Shown here: piece by piece, positions 26,139-34,915 of the stretch
Layout of the letters: each line of letters begins with the position of its first letter
Numbering within the stretch: the first letter of the stretch is position 1
DNA from: G963678445 sp963678445
Lineage (GTDB): Bacteria > Hydrogenedentota > Hydrogenedentia > Hydrogenedentales > G963678445
Direction: 5' to 3'
Length of the DNA stretch: 64,000 bases
Assembly: GCA_963678445.1 (NCBI GenBank)
Contig: OY782877.1
Coordinates: forward strand, 1,178,001-1,242,000
Program-made: the position numbers and the translations under genes
Notes under the pieces: model-generated
Databases searched by the model: none
What the model saw: the letters and a program-made list of their open reading frames with translations, nothing else
Told to the model about the DNA's origin: nothing

Positions 26139-27713
26139 ATGATGACCGTAGCGAATAAGGAATTATATCAACGGTATCGCGCTAAAAAAGCAGGCAGAAC
26201 CTCTGGGAATGCAGCATGGCAGGACCTGCTTTTGGCAATGTTGCTGTTTGGTGGTATGGGGGCCATCACATGGGCAATCCGTGGCACGGGGGGCTGGAAT
26301 GGCGTCGATGGAACTATCATACCGGGCTTGACGTGGGGAATTCTCTGGTACTACTTGTGCTACCGCCGCGGCATCGACGCACGCAACGTGATCCTTTGGT
26401 TGGGCTTGGGACTTGCCGTCGGTGGCGAGCTGGGTTATGGCCAATATGTTTCGTGGATACGCGGTATGTTTGAAATGCCGGAAGGACGCATTGGCATTGC
26501 ACCTTGGCAGGGGTATATATGGCTGGCGATCTGCGGCATTGGATGGGCGGCGCCAGGTGGCATTGCTTTAGGCTGGACGCTGAGCCAAAAACACACCCTG
26601 CGCGATTGGCAGCTCCGCCTGGCGCTGTTTATTGTATTGATTCTGTTGGCCCTCGGCCCTTTCGTCACCCTGTTCAGCAAGCTTTTCCTTCAAGTATGCC
26701 CCTCGTTATTTTTTCCACATTACGGCACGGGCATTTATGAGGGCGTAGTGCACAAGTATCAGGCGCGCACTCTCTACACCAATACACAAAATATCGCTTT
26801 CCTGCTCTGGTGGGTAGCGGCATTGCTTGTGGCGGCATGGAGGAAAGATCGCGCCACGCTAACCGTTGGTGCGATCATAGGAGGTGCATTCGGGCTCGGC
26901 TTCATGCTCAGCACAATATGGTGCCTGGGCTATTCCTATGCACCTGCGTATATCGACTGGTGGAAAATGTGGGAGCTTGCCGCAGGATTCAGCCTGGGCC
27001 TTCCCTACGCAGTCGCCCTCTGGTGGGCTATCCGGCAGGTCGACAAAACGCACGACCCCAATGGCGTCCCCTTGCCTGCAACCGCACTCGACGCCGTCTC
27101 ATCGGCCCAGGCAGAACAACGACAAAGCCGCGTTTCCCTGCCCTTTGTCTGCCTGATACTCCTGTTCACTTTTCTGGACGGCTTCATCCTGACCGCTCTT
27201 CTGCTGGCGGCCTTTTATGCGGGAAGCCTGCACTTCGTTGCACGCACAGGCGCGGATAACAATGCTGCTGAAAAACGCGGACGCATTTCGTTGTATTTCA
27301 GTATATTCCTGCTCCTGTTTATTCTGTTCCGGGGTGCAACATATAAGGTGGGGGGCTTGCTTGGACTTTACGACACTACCATTACGGGACAATATAACTG
27401 GCCCATGGCGCGCACTATCCTGTTCACCCCCATCCTCATCCTGCTCATCGTCCCGACGCTGATACAGATGTGGAAAGTCGCAAGAACGCCGCAAGGAAAG
27501 TTACCAAATCCGCCCACACCCGACCTGATCGGAGTACGCATGGCTGATCTCATGACGGGCATTGCGGCTATTGGGGCAGCAACCATCTGGCCGGCAAAGA
27601 TAGGGGTATTATACGCCGTCTGCCTCTGTGTCAGCATCTTTGCACTCAACCGACTGAACCGTTCATTCGACAAATACGTTCCTGATCATGAGGAACGTAC
27701 CGAACGTCATTAG
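26139..27713 (+). CDS. Polytopic membrane protein of unknown function
   Basis: A 524-residue protein with about a dozen hydrophobic segments and many Trp/Gly-rich turns (AITWAIRGTGGWNG near 42-55, YGQYVSWIRGMFEMPEG near 100-116). I do not recognise a family. The Trp/Tyr motif at the first loop and WWKMWELAAGFSLGLPYAVALW near 275-296 (two key blocks) would be good search tags. The loop after TM1 is rich in Gly and could line a substrate path, but this is speculation. ATG 26139 has GGAGT eight bases upstream. Its stop overlaps the HAD gene stop on the other strand by four bases, so the two converge with no terminator between. Confidence 0.7.
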   Translation: MMTVANKELYQRYRAKKAGRTSGNAAWQDLLLAMLLFGGMGAITWAIRGTGGWNGVDGTIIPGLTWGILWYYLCYRRGIDARNVILWLGLGLAVGGELGYGQYVSWIRGMFEMPEGRIGIAPWQGYIWLAICGIGWAAPGGIALGWTLSQKHTLRDWQLRLALFIVLILLALGPFVTLFSKLFLQVCPSLFFPHYGTGIYEGVVHKYQARTLYTNTQNIAFLLWWVAALLVAAWRKDRATLTVGAIIGGAFGLGFMLSTIWCLGYSYAPAYIDWWKMWELAAGFSLGLPYAVALWWAIRQVDKTHDPNGVPLPATALDAVSSAQAEQRQSRVSLPFVCLILLFTFLDGFILTALLLAAFYAGSLHFVARTGADNNAAEKRGRISLYFSIFLLLFILFRGATYKVGGLLGLYDTTITGQYNWPMARTILFTPILILLIVPTLIQMWKVARTPQGKLPNPPTPDLIGVRMADLMTGIAAIGAATIWPAKIGVLYAVCLCVSIFALNRLNRSFDKYVPDHEERTERH

Positions 27714-28522
27714 CCCCCACACTGTTGCAGAGCAGCCTGCAGCGTACAAACAGAATCAAAGATGTGGGTAGGCTGTTGGGCAAGGCCCTGAAGATCGTCA
27801 CGGGTAGACTCGCCACTCAGAACAAGGATACTCTGGATTTTTGCGCGGTGGGCCATTTCCATATCCGTATAAATCCTGTCACCCACCATGGCGGTAGCGG
27901 AAGGGTGTGCGTCAATCTTGGCCATACCCATTCGAGCCATTTCCGCATTGGGTTTGCCGATGTATTTGGGAGTGCGCCCTGTGGCAGTTTCGAGCAAGGC
28001 GGCCATAGCACCGCAATCGGGAATGTATCCATATTCCGTAGGGCAAACCGCGTCTGGATTGGTGGCGATATAGGGCGCGCCATCGCGCAACCAGAGACAC
28101 GCTTTCTCCAGTTTTTCGTAGGTAAGCGTCTTATCGAAAGCCAAGATAATCGCATCGGGCTCCTTGTCCACCAACTCAAGTCCCGCACAACGCAATTCGT
28201 TCTCGAAGGAAGGGGTCCCAAGCACATAGACACGCCGATAGTCCGTATCAGAAATCAGATAGCGGGCAGTCGCCTCGCCCGCCGTCAGGATATCGTCCGG
28301 CGTTGCCTCAATACCCATACGAGAAAGCTTGTCACTATACTGCCTAGCATCGCCCGAAGGGTTATTGGTAAAGAAAAGATAGCGTCGTCCGCTATCACGC
28401 AGAAATCGAATAAATTCCGGCGCGCCTGGTATTGGGTTAGGCCCCAGATAAATAGTGCCATCCATATCTAAAAGAAAATATCGCAATTCGGTCAGTGCGC
28501 TACGCATCATATAAAAACTCAC
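27710..28522 (-). CDS. HAD-IIA family phosphatase (NagD-like)
   Basis: A 270-residue HAD hydrolase. Motif I is DMDGTIYLG, with the nucleophile Asp and acid/base Asp; motif II is the Thr in FFTNNPSG; motif III is the Lys in IGKPN; motif IV is GDRIYTDMEMA. The C2-type cap lies between II and III (about 85-180). It dephosphorylates small phosphometabolites such as nucleotides or sugar phosphates; the natural substrate is open. The longest frame starts at GTG 28522, and ATG 28510 or 28507 are equally possible with no decisive Shine-Dalgarno. Confidence 0.85.
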   Translation of the reverse strand: MSFYMMRSALTELRYFLLDMDGTIYLGPNPIPGAPEFIRFLRDSGRRYLFFTNNPSGDARQYSDKLSRMGIEATPDDILTAGEATARYLISDTDYRRVYVLGTPSFENELRCAGLELVDKEPDAIILAFDKTLTYEKLEKACLWLRDGAPYIATNPDAVCPTEYGYIPDCGAMAALLETATGRTPKYIGKPNAEMARMGMAKIDAHPSATAMVGDRIYTDMEMAHRAKIQSILVLSGESTRDDLQGLAQQPTHIFDSVCTLQAALQQCGG

Positions 28523-28553
28523 TTCTCACTATGCTTTGTACTATGCTATCAAC

Positions 28554-29627
28554 TCAGGCACGGGGACGACGCACCTGACTGGCACGTCGTTGTGCTGCTT
28601 GTTCCCGGAAAAACTCTTCCGAATCTGCATCGCTACGTGCTTCATCCAGTGCAAGAATATCGTCACGCAACCCATAGACCACCAGCGTATCTTCCACGTG
28701 TAACATTGTCGCGCCAGTAGGGGAACCAACGTAGGCGCCGTCGGCATGGTAGACGCCAAGTACGTTGATACCCACATCCCCCAAGCGCAATTCACTGAGG
28801 GGACGTTCCGTCAGCCAATCGCCTTCGTGCAAGGCAATTTCGGTCACCGTATAGCCTTCCCCTTGCTCCTTGTCTTCCTCTTTACGATGCGCCCGGATCT
28901 CAGCGAGTAACTTACGGTGCTTTTTAGCCATATCAGGCTCACTCTTGTTCTTTTCAAGGGCAATAATGGCTTCGCGAGCGCCGTAAATCACCATGCAATC
29001 ATTGGCGCGCACATAGGTGCTGCCCACGGGAGAACCTACAAACTCGCCGTCGCCTCGATGGATACCCAGTACGATAACGCCAACATCCGCCAGACGCAAT
29101 TCATCCAGCCGATGCCCAACCACCCAATCCGCCGACGTCATTTTCAACTCGGTCACAATGTAGCCTTCGCTGAGATGCAATAAATTCTGAAAATCGTGCA
29201 CCTCAAGGTGGGTCCAGCGTTTCAACGCCCAACCAATGCTACGCGAAAGCTTCGTATCTACCCATTTACTCGTACCGATCGCCCAAAGCAGAATAAGCAT
29301 ACCTATCAGAATTACAAAACGTTGCGCCAGATTCATGTCGGAGGAAGAATTTGAAAAGGAGCTGACGATGGTACTGATGATACCGATGTATCCGACGTTG
29401 CCCATGAGCATGAGGACGCTGATAATACGACGGCGCACAGGGTGGTTCACCACGCTTTCGGATTCGGTGGTGGTGAAGCCAACGGTACTGAAAGCGGAAC
29501 GGGCCTGAAATCGGGCCATCTCGCGGGAAAGTCCGGTAAAGGTAAGGGCGACTGAGGCAATGCGGTTGACCAGCAGGGCAACCACAAGGATGATGGATAG
29601 GGTGATAAGCGCTGTAACGAACGACAC
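28554..29627 (-). CDS. Membrane protein with two TrkA-C (RCK_C) domains
   Basis: A 357-residue protein. TM1 is about 3-25, a pore-loop-like motif SAFSTVGFTTTES follows near 44-56, and TMs lie at about 68-92 and 100-122. After that come two RCK_C domains: 150-225 (GYIVTELKM...DLMVIYG-type ending) and 258-333 (GYTVTEIAL...DTLVVYG). The SxFSTVGFTT motif resembles the selectivity-filter loops of Trk/Ktr potassium transporters, and RCK_C domains bind regulators there, so a small potassium or cation channel is a fair guess. No NAD-binding RCK_N is present. The start is GTG 29627 with AGGAG nine bases before it. Confidence 0.7.
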   Translation of the reverse strand: MSFVTALITLSIILVVALLVNRIASVALTFTGLSREMARFQARSAFSTVGFTTTESESVVNHPVRRRIISVLMLMGNVGYIGIISTIVSSFSNSSSDMNLAQRFVILIGMLILLWAIGTSKWVDTKLSRSIGWALKRWTHLEVHDFQNLLHLSEGYIVTELKMTSADWVVGHRLDELRLADVGVIVLGIHRGDGEFVGSPVGSTYVRANDCMVIYGAREAIIALEKNKSEPDMAKKHRKLLAEIRAHRKEEDKEQGEGYTVTEIALHEGDWLTERPLSELRLGDVGINVLGVYHADGAYVGSPTGATMLHVEDTLVVYGLRDDILALDEARSDADSEEFFREQAAQRRASQVRRPRA

Positions 29628-29741
29628 GAAGCCGAACTCCTGTTATGAATAAATGAGTTTATTTCTTCCTAAAAAACACAGCATACAACAAAAACTGTGC
29701 TTCTGACGGTATTCTACCTACAAACCAACGCGAAAACACAC

Positions 29742-29803
29742 TAAAGTAATCCAGCGACCGCAAGCAAGAGGTACGATCCTTCTCATTCCTTGAACACAGT
29801 AAC
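29742..29803 (-). repeat. HPR intergenic repeat, truncated (copy d)
   Basis: Starts TAAAGTAATCCAGCGACCGCAAGCAAGAGG and continues for about 60 bp. The stem is degraded on one side and the distal half of the unit is missing. Confidence 0.6.
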
Positions 29804-29811
29804 GTCGACCA

Positions 29812-30234
29812 TTACTCCGTAAATCCACGTTCGTGCATTGAAATCCCTTTCTGAAAATACGCCATGCCTGTTTTCATTTTCCGGAATCCATATTTCTGGT
29901 AGAAGCCCTCTTTACCGGGGGAGGCATATAAAATAATGTTGCAATGGGAAAGCCGACACAGGATGGTCTTTATAATCAGTGCCCCAATCCCCTTTCCCTG
30001 AAATTCAGGAAGAACCGCACAATCATAAACCGCTGCTTGATAAACGCCGTCTGAAATCGCCCGACCAAACCCAATCAACTGGTCAGCATGATAAACAAAT
30101 ACCGTGGTATGACTGGCTTCAAAAGCTTTCCTGTGTATATCGGGTTCATAATGCGCCATCCCAACACGTTTCAGCGTCTCTGAAACTATCTGCCAATCCA
30201 CATCGGCGCATTCTTGTTTCACATCCACTTCCAT
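29812..30234 (-). CDS. GNAT-family N-acetyltransferase
   Basis: A 140-residue single-domain acetyltransferase. The acetyl-CoA loop is visible as VLPEFQGKGIGALII, followed by the beta-bulge strand IILYASPGKEGFYQKYGF, where the Tyr is the usual general acid. The substrate (amine of a small molecule or protein) cannot be read. An AAAGG Shine-Dalgarno precedes ATG 30234. It stands alone between transport genes. Confidence 0.85.
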   Translation of the reverse strand: MEVDVKQECADVDWQIVSETLKRVGMAHYEPDIHRKAFEASHTTVFVYHADQLIGFGRAISDGVYQAAVYDCAVLPEFQGKGIGALIIKTILCRLSHCNIILYASPGKEGFYQKYGFRKMKTGMAYFQKGISMHERGFTE

Positions 30235-30349
30235 AAAAGCCCTTTCTCTCTCTTTCCGCCAGACAAGTCAGTATAAAAAGCTAGCTACTTCTTAGGTTTT
30301 GACAAGGAAACACGCTTAGAATTTTATTACGTTTACAGTGTTCGTTCCA

Positions 30350-31708
30350 CTAGAAGAGACCGATACTGCGTGCAAAAATGAGCAGGATTACCCAGGGCGC
30401 AAAGTAACGTAGGGTATAGCGCCATAAAAGCGCCAGACCACACTCGGAGGAGTGGCTGGGCAAACTCTCATCAAAATGTGTGCGGGAAAGCCGCCAGCCG
30501 CTAAAAAAGGCAATACCGCAACCTCCCAGGGGAAGCATCCAATCGGAAACGATATAGGCCACGAGATCAAACCAGTTCATCCCCAGGCGGGCTTCCATCC
30601 CTGCACCGAAAAAGGAAGCGCCACCAGAAAGGGCAGCGGGAATGGCCGCAAGGATAATCGCAGCGCCAAACAAAAGCGTGGTGCGCTTTCGCGTCCAACC
30701 GCGCTCGTCCATCCAACACGCCACCACCAGTTCCAGAATGTTGATAGCACTGGTCAGCGCCGCCAAAAATACACAGAAGAAAAAAAGAAGCGCAAAAAGT
30801 TTCCCGTTGAGCATTTGCGCCATGGCGACAGGAAGGTTGATGAAAAGCAAGCCGGGGCCACCCTGCGCTTCCATGTTGTACGTAAAGGAAATCGGGAAAA
30901 TCACCAGGCAGACGAGCAGGGAAATGGCCGTGTCGAGCAGTGTGATAATGATACTGCTGCGCACGAGGTTAACTTCCTTCGGAAGATAACTTCCATAGGC
31001 GACCATGGAACCCAGCCCTACGCTCAACGTAAAAAAGGAATGCCCAAGCGCCTCTTGTACACCCTTGGGGGTCAGCACGCTGAAATCAATGTGAAAGAGA
31101 AAACGGAATGCCTGGGAAAAGCCGGAAAAGGAAAGGCATATCGCAAACAATAGCAAGAGAAGAATACCCAGTAGCGGCATCATCCATTTACAGAAAAACT
31201 CCAGCCCCCGGTTCACTCCTTGATAGACAATCGCTGTGACCAACACCATGAAGAGCAGCATCCAGACGATGCTCGCACCGCCTTCGCTATACACTTCCTG
31301 AAATGCACTTTGCGAATACGCCGCTGACCAGTCCGTCATCTCACAGCGAAACAACATCCAGAGGTAACGGCAAATCCAGCCACCGACCACGCTGTAAAAG
31401 GAGAGCAAGAAAAAACCGCCCAATGCGCCCAGCCACCCCAACAAAGGCCACAGGCTACGCCGTCCGGAAAGGGAACGATAGGCCGACACCGAAGCATGCT
31501 GTGTCGCCCTGCCCAGCAAAAGCGCAGCAAAAAGAACGGGCATGCCTATGAAGAAAATGCCCAGCAGGTATACCAGCATAAACGCACCGCCGCCGTTTTC
31601 CTGCATGATGTACGGAAAACGCCATATATTACCCAAACCTACCGCCGCCCCCACCGAGGCAAGTAAAAAACCCCAGCGACTCTTCCAATGTTCACGCGCC
31701 TGCGCCAT
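30350..31708 (-). CDS. Sodium-dependent transporter of the NSS/SNF family (LeuT-like)
   Basis: A 452-residue inner-membrane transporter with 11-12 TMs. The family signature in TM1 is clear: SRWGFLLASVGAAVGLGNIWRFPY, with the Ala-Val-Gly-Leu-Gly-Asn sodium and substrate site and the NGGGAF loop after it. It imports an amino acid or similar solute with sodium. The start ATG 31708 lies 16 bp after ispE stops, with GGAG upstream, so it is probably co-transcribed with ispE. The substrate is not predictable. Confidence 0.9.
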   Translation of the reverse strand: MAQAREHWKSRWGFLLASVGAAVGLGNIWRFPYIMQENGGGAFMLVYLLGIFFIGMPVLFAALLLGRATQHASVSAYRSLSGRRSLWPLLGWLGALGGFFLLSFYSVVGGWICRYLWMLFRCEMTDWSAAYSQSAFQEVYSEGGASIVWMLLFMVLVTAIVYQGVNRGLEFFCKWMMPLLGILLLLLFAICLSFSGFSQAFRFLFHIDFSVLTPKGVQEALGHSFFTLSVGLGSMVAYGSYLPKEVNLVRSSIIITLLDTAISLLVCLVIFPISFTYNMEAQGGPGLLFINLPVAMAQMLNGKLFALLFFFCVFLAALTSAINILELVVACWMDERGWTRKRTTLLFGAAIILAAIPAALSGGASFFGAGMEARLGMNWFDLVAYIVSDWMLPLGGCGIAFFSGWRLSRTHFDESLPSHSSECGLALLWRYTLRYFAPWVILLIFARSIGLF

Positions 31709-31723
31709 GCATATCTCCAGTAC

Positions 31724-32608
31724 CTACACCATACGTTCAACACCGGCCATCGTCGTCGTCACAACAGAAGTCGGATAGGTAGTGATTTCTCCTGCGATAT
31801 GCTGCGCCGCACGCTTGCTCGTGCAGACACCGAACAATGTCGGACCGCTCCCGCTCACCGCTGCTGCGACACACCCCAAGGCCAGAAGCTCCTTCTTCAG
31901 CTCGCCCAAATGCGGATGGTCATAGAATACGGGCGCTTCCATACGATTAAACACCACCTCTTCCCACGCACGCTGCTGCAAATTACGAATAGCACGCCGA
32001 AATGCAGGCGTCCGTCCTGCAAAAGGCTTTTCCGCACTACGCCCCAGTTTTTCATGGTTATAGGTATGGCTCGCACTCACAGCAATCGCAGGATGCACCA
32101 GAACAAACCAGACCTTCTCCAAAACAGGAAGCGTCGTCAATTCTTCGCCACGTCGGGTAGCCGCCGCCGTGCCCCCCTGCATGCAATACGGCACATCCGA
32201 ACCCAACTGCAATGCCAAATCATGCAGGCGCATCCTGGGCAAACGCAAATCCCAAAGCGTATTGAGTGCTACCAAAGCTGCCGCCGCATTACCCGATCCT
32301 CCGGCCAAACCCGCTGCAATCGGGATGCGCTTCTCCAGATGGATTCGTGCGCCCATGCGACAATCCGTATGTTCGCGCAACAACGCCGCCGCCCGATACA
32401 CCAGATTCCCCTCCCCCGTGTCCAGCTCGCTACTGGAACAGGTCATGGTAATTCCATTGTGCTGCTCTTCAAAAACCAATTCATCCGCCAGATCCACCGT
32501 CTGAAAAATCGTCTCGATATTGTTATACCCATCCCGACGTTTATTCAACACGTCCAGGTACAAATTAATCTTGGCATACGAATTATATTTTATTACAGTC
32601 GTCGACAT
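31724..32608 (-). CDS. ispE: 4-diphosphocytidyl-2-C-methyl-D-erythritol kinase
   Basis: A 294-residue GHMP kinase of the MEP isoprenoid pathway; it phosphorylates CDP-methylerythritol at the 2-hydroxyl in the cytoplasm. Motif 1 is SYAKINLYLDV, the ATP loop is IPIAAGLAGGSGNAAA, the catalytic Asp is in LGSDVPYC, and motif 3 is AVSGSGPTLFG. The Shine-Dalgarno is AAAGG five bases before ATG 32608, and it comes from the edge of the HPR repeat at 32616. So the repeat may now be part of this gene's expression signal. Confidence 0.95.
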   Translation of the reverse strand: MSTTVIKYNSYAKINLYLDVLNKRRDGYNNIETIFQTVDLADELVFEEQHNGITMTCSSSELDTGEGNLVYRAAALLREHTDCRMGARIHLEKRIPIAAGLAGGSGNAAAALVALNTLWDLRLPRMRLHDLALQLGSDVPYCMQGGTAAATRRGEELTTLPVLEKVWFVLVHPAIAVSASHTYNHEKLGRSAEKPFAGRTPAFRRAIRNLQQRAWEEVVFNRMEAPVFYDHPHLGELKKELLALGCVAAAVSGSGPTLFGVCTSKRAAQHIAGEITTYPTSVVTTTMAGVERMV

Positions 32609-32615
32609 AGTTGCC

Positions 32616-32718
32616 TTTAGTGACTTAAATCTGAAAAGTTGTCATAAAAAACGAAATTTTTGCTGCGGTCAGGCACGGTAAGGACCAAATATTTTGGTTG
32701 TGGTCCCTGGACCACTTA
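32616..32718 (+). repeat. HPR intergenic repeat, short subtype (copy e)
   Basis: Full copy in reference direction, CTTTAGTGACTTAAATC to GGTCCCTGGACCACTTA, with perfect stem GTGGTC-CCTG-GACCAC. It fills almost the whole spacer: one edge supplies the ispE Shine-Dalgarno, the other contains the TAA stop of the next gene. Confidence 0.95.
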
Positions 32719-33993
32719 ATTCTGCTTGTCCGCGGGAAATGCGCCCTTAAACGCACCCGTGTCCGCATTGTGCCAACGACAGGGATTCGCGCCTGTAAAC
32801 CGCTCCAAACCCGCCATCATTTTTTCCCGGCTCATCGGACGAATATCCTCGACAATCGCTTCGCGCATCGCCTGCCCCGCCTCAGTCTGCTGCGGATACG
32901 ACATAAACTCCAGTTCCAACCCCAATTTATCCGCTACACGCCGTGCAATAATCGGCCAGACGAGCCCAATATCTCCAATCACCGCCAAACTACCCGGGTG
33001 CCGTGCAAAGCCCGACATTTCCATGCGGAACGGTACCTTGAATAATTTCGTCTTAGGCAAACCATTGGCAATGGCCTGCTGCACTGCGCTTCCTTCTCGC
33101 TCTGCCTGACAGACCTGATCCAATGTCGGGTCCAAATCGATTCGAATCAGATCCTTCCCCTCCAGACTATACGTAAAATGCCCATGCCAAGCCGACCACA
33201 TGCCATGCCCTGTGTAGCGCTCAAACGGCCCATCGTGAATCTCCTGCGTCAACGCCACCCCCGACTCAATAATCACATCGGCACTACCCAACATACGCGC
33301 CAACCGCGCCGCACGCTCCGTCACACTGATACTGTCGCCAATATTCAGCCCCACCATGCCACCACCGATCAACTGCGGAATCGTCACCATCACCGGCAGC
33401 CCCATCTGCGCCCCCCGCCCAATCATGGTACGCTCATCCGCACCCAACCCGGCAATCTCCTCAAACGACGCCCCATACGTACGCGCCATCTGATTGATTT
33501 CCATCGAAATATGCTCCATCCAAAGGCCCATCGGATAGCCCAGATTACCTGCCGCCTTGATAATCGTCTTCCCCTCCGCCTGACACAACTTTTCGATCAG
33601 CCCCTCATCCAACGGCATATGCTTACGCACCTCATCCATATCCGCCTCCGGCATCACCGTCAACTCAAACTCATCCCCACGCGGCAGATAGAATGGATCC
33701 AGGCCCAGCGACGTTCCTATGCAACGCTTCACCTTATCCAGCGTCCCCCCCATCTCATGCGAAATCACCGCAGAGCTCGTCGTCACCCCATCGATCACCC
33801 CCACCCGCATCAACTCCGCAATCAACGTCGTGACCCCCTCATGAATATTCGGACCACTCCCCGTCACCACCGCCACCTTGCCCCCACGCTCCTTCGCCGC
33901 CACAATCCGATCCGCCGCACCATACGCACGCGCACGCATTTCTTCACTTAATTCCTGCTCCAAACGATCCAGCAACTTAGTATCTATGACCAT
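32716..33993 (-). CDS. Conserved protein of unknown function, Rossmann-like
   Basis: A 425-residue soluble protein. The start ATG 33993 has AAAGG eight bases upstream; a GTG at 34002 is the alternative. It begins with a helix, then a Gly-rich nucleotide-loop-like segment VAVVTGSGPNIHEG and GVTTSSAVISHEMGG near 45-85. Other conserved-looking blocks are GLGADERTMIGRGAQ, GLNIGDSISVTERAA and GDIGLVWPIIARR. The first third has some likeness to deoxyhypusine-synthase-like and COG1915 (LOR/SDH-like) folds, but I cannot assign it. It shares direction with ispE and kdsB and may form a loose group with them. Confidence 0.55.
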   Translation of the reverse strand: MVIDTKLLDRLEQELSEEMRARAYGAADRIVAAKERGGKVAVVTGSGPNIHEGVTTLIAELMRVGVIDGVTTSSAVISHEMGGTLDKVKRCIGTSLGLDPFYLPRGDEFELTVMPEADMDEVRKHMPLDEGLIEKLCQAEGKTIIKAAGNLGYPMGLWMEHISMEINQMARTYGASFEEIAGLGADERTMIGRGAQMGLPVMVTIPQLIGGGMVGLNIGDSISVTERAARLARMLGSADVIIESGVALTQEIHDGPFERYTGHGMWSAWHGHFTYSLEGKDLIRIDLDPTLDQVCQAEREGSAVQQAIANGLPKTKLFKVPFRMEMSGFARHPGSLAVIGDIGLVWPIIARRVADKLGLELEFMSYPQQTEAGQAMREAIVEDIRPMSREKMMAGLERFTGANPCRWHNADTGAFKGAFPADKQN

Positions 33994-34003
33994 AACGGGC
34001 ACC

Positions 34004-34114
34004 TTTAAAGTTGAAAGCTACACATAGAAATAAAACCTTACTACTATCACGGACGGCGAGAACCATACTCATTGCCTGTGACACTGGTCACTGCTTGCGG
34101 TCGCTGGACCGCTT
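34004..34114 (+). repeat. HPR intergenic repeat, long subtype (copy f)
   Basis: Diverged full copy in reference direction. The main stem is GCGGTC-GCTG-GACCGC, and the second stem is GTGAC-ACTG-GTCAC, where both arms changed together from the usual GTGGC/GCCAC. Its left edge gives the AAAGG Shine-Dalgarno of the 33993 gene. Confidence 0.85.
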
Positions 34115-34131
34115 GGCACTCCCTATTGTTG

Positions 34132-34887
34132 CTACAATCCGCGCTCATGAAGCATCGCTTCCGCACGCTCCAAGTCCGCCTGCGTATCCACGCTAAAGCC
34201 ACTCAGTTCATTATCCGCACACTGCGTTTCCACTACCCGAATCCGGTACCCATGCTCCAACACTCGCAACTGCTCCAACGACTCCACCTGTTCCAACGGC
34301 GTTGGCGGCAACGTCGCCAGACGCAGCAAAAAATCCCGCCGATACACATACAGCCCTACATGCTCATACACGCCATGGGGCACATCCTTTTGTGGATACG
34401 GAATCAACGAACGGGAAAAATAAAGTGCATTCCCCTTCAAATCCACCGCCGTCTTCACCACGCCCGGGTCCGCCAAATCCTCCGGACGATCAATTGCATG
34501 CATCAACGTCGCCATCTCCAACGTCGGCTCCGCCAACATTGGCGCTACCCCCTCCTCAATCATCTTCGGATCGATGAACGGCTGATCCCCCTGAATGTTC
34601 ACCACAATGTCCCCCGCCAAGCCCTGCACCGCCTCCGCCAGACGATCTGTGCCGCTGGGATGATCCGGCGACGTCATCACCGCACGCCCCCCAAAACCCT
34701 CCACCGCCGCAACAATCCGCGCATCATCCGTCGCCACCACCAGCTCATCCAGAAGCGACGCTGTACGGCATCGCTCATAGACCCACTGAATCATCGGCTT
34801 GTCCGCTATCTTCGCCAACGGTTTTCCTGGCAATCGCGACGAGGCGTACCGCGCCGGAATAATCCCCAACACACATGGTTTCGTCAT
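34132..34887 (-). CDS. kdsB: CMP-KDO synthetase
   Basis: A 251-residue cytidylyltransferase that activates KDO as CMP-KDO for lipopolysaccharide. The N-terminal signature is GIIPARYASSRLPGKPL, with VATDD and SPDHPSGTDRLAE further on, NIQGDQPFID as the metal/nucleotide site, and EHVGLYVYRRDFL near the C-terminal half. Length is typical. GGAGG upstream supports ATG 34887. mpl lies 28 bp upstream in the same direction, so both envelope genes are probably one transcript. Confidence 0.97.
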   Translation of the reverse strand: MTKPCVLGIIPARYASSRLPGKPLAKIADKPMIQWVYERCRTASLLDELVVATDDARIVAAVEGFGGRAVMTSPDHPSGTDRLAEAVQGLAGDIVVNIQGDQPFIDPKMIEEGVAPMLAEPTLEMATLMHAIDRPEDLADPGVVKTAVDLKGNALYFSRSLIPYPQKDVPHGVYEHVGLYVYRRDFLLRLATLPPTPLEQVESLEQLRVLEHGYRIRVVETQCADNELSGFSVDTQADLERAEAMLHERGL

Positions 34888-34915
34888 CGCATCAACCCTC
34901 CCCTATCCATTTCGA

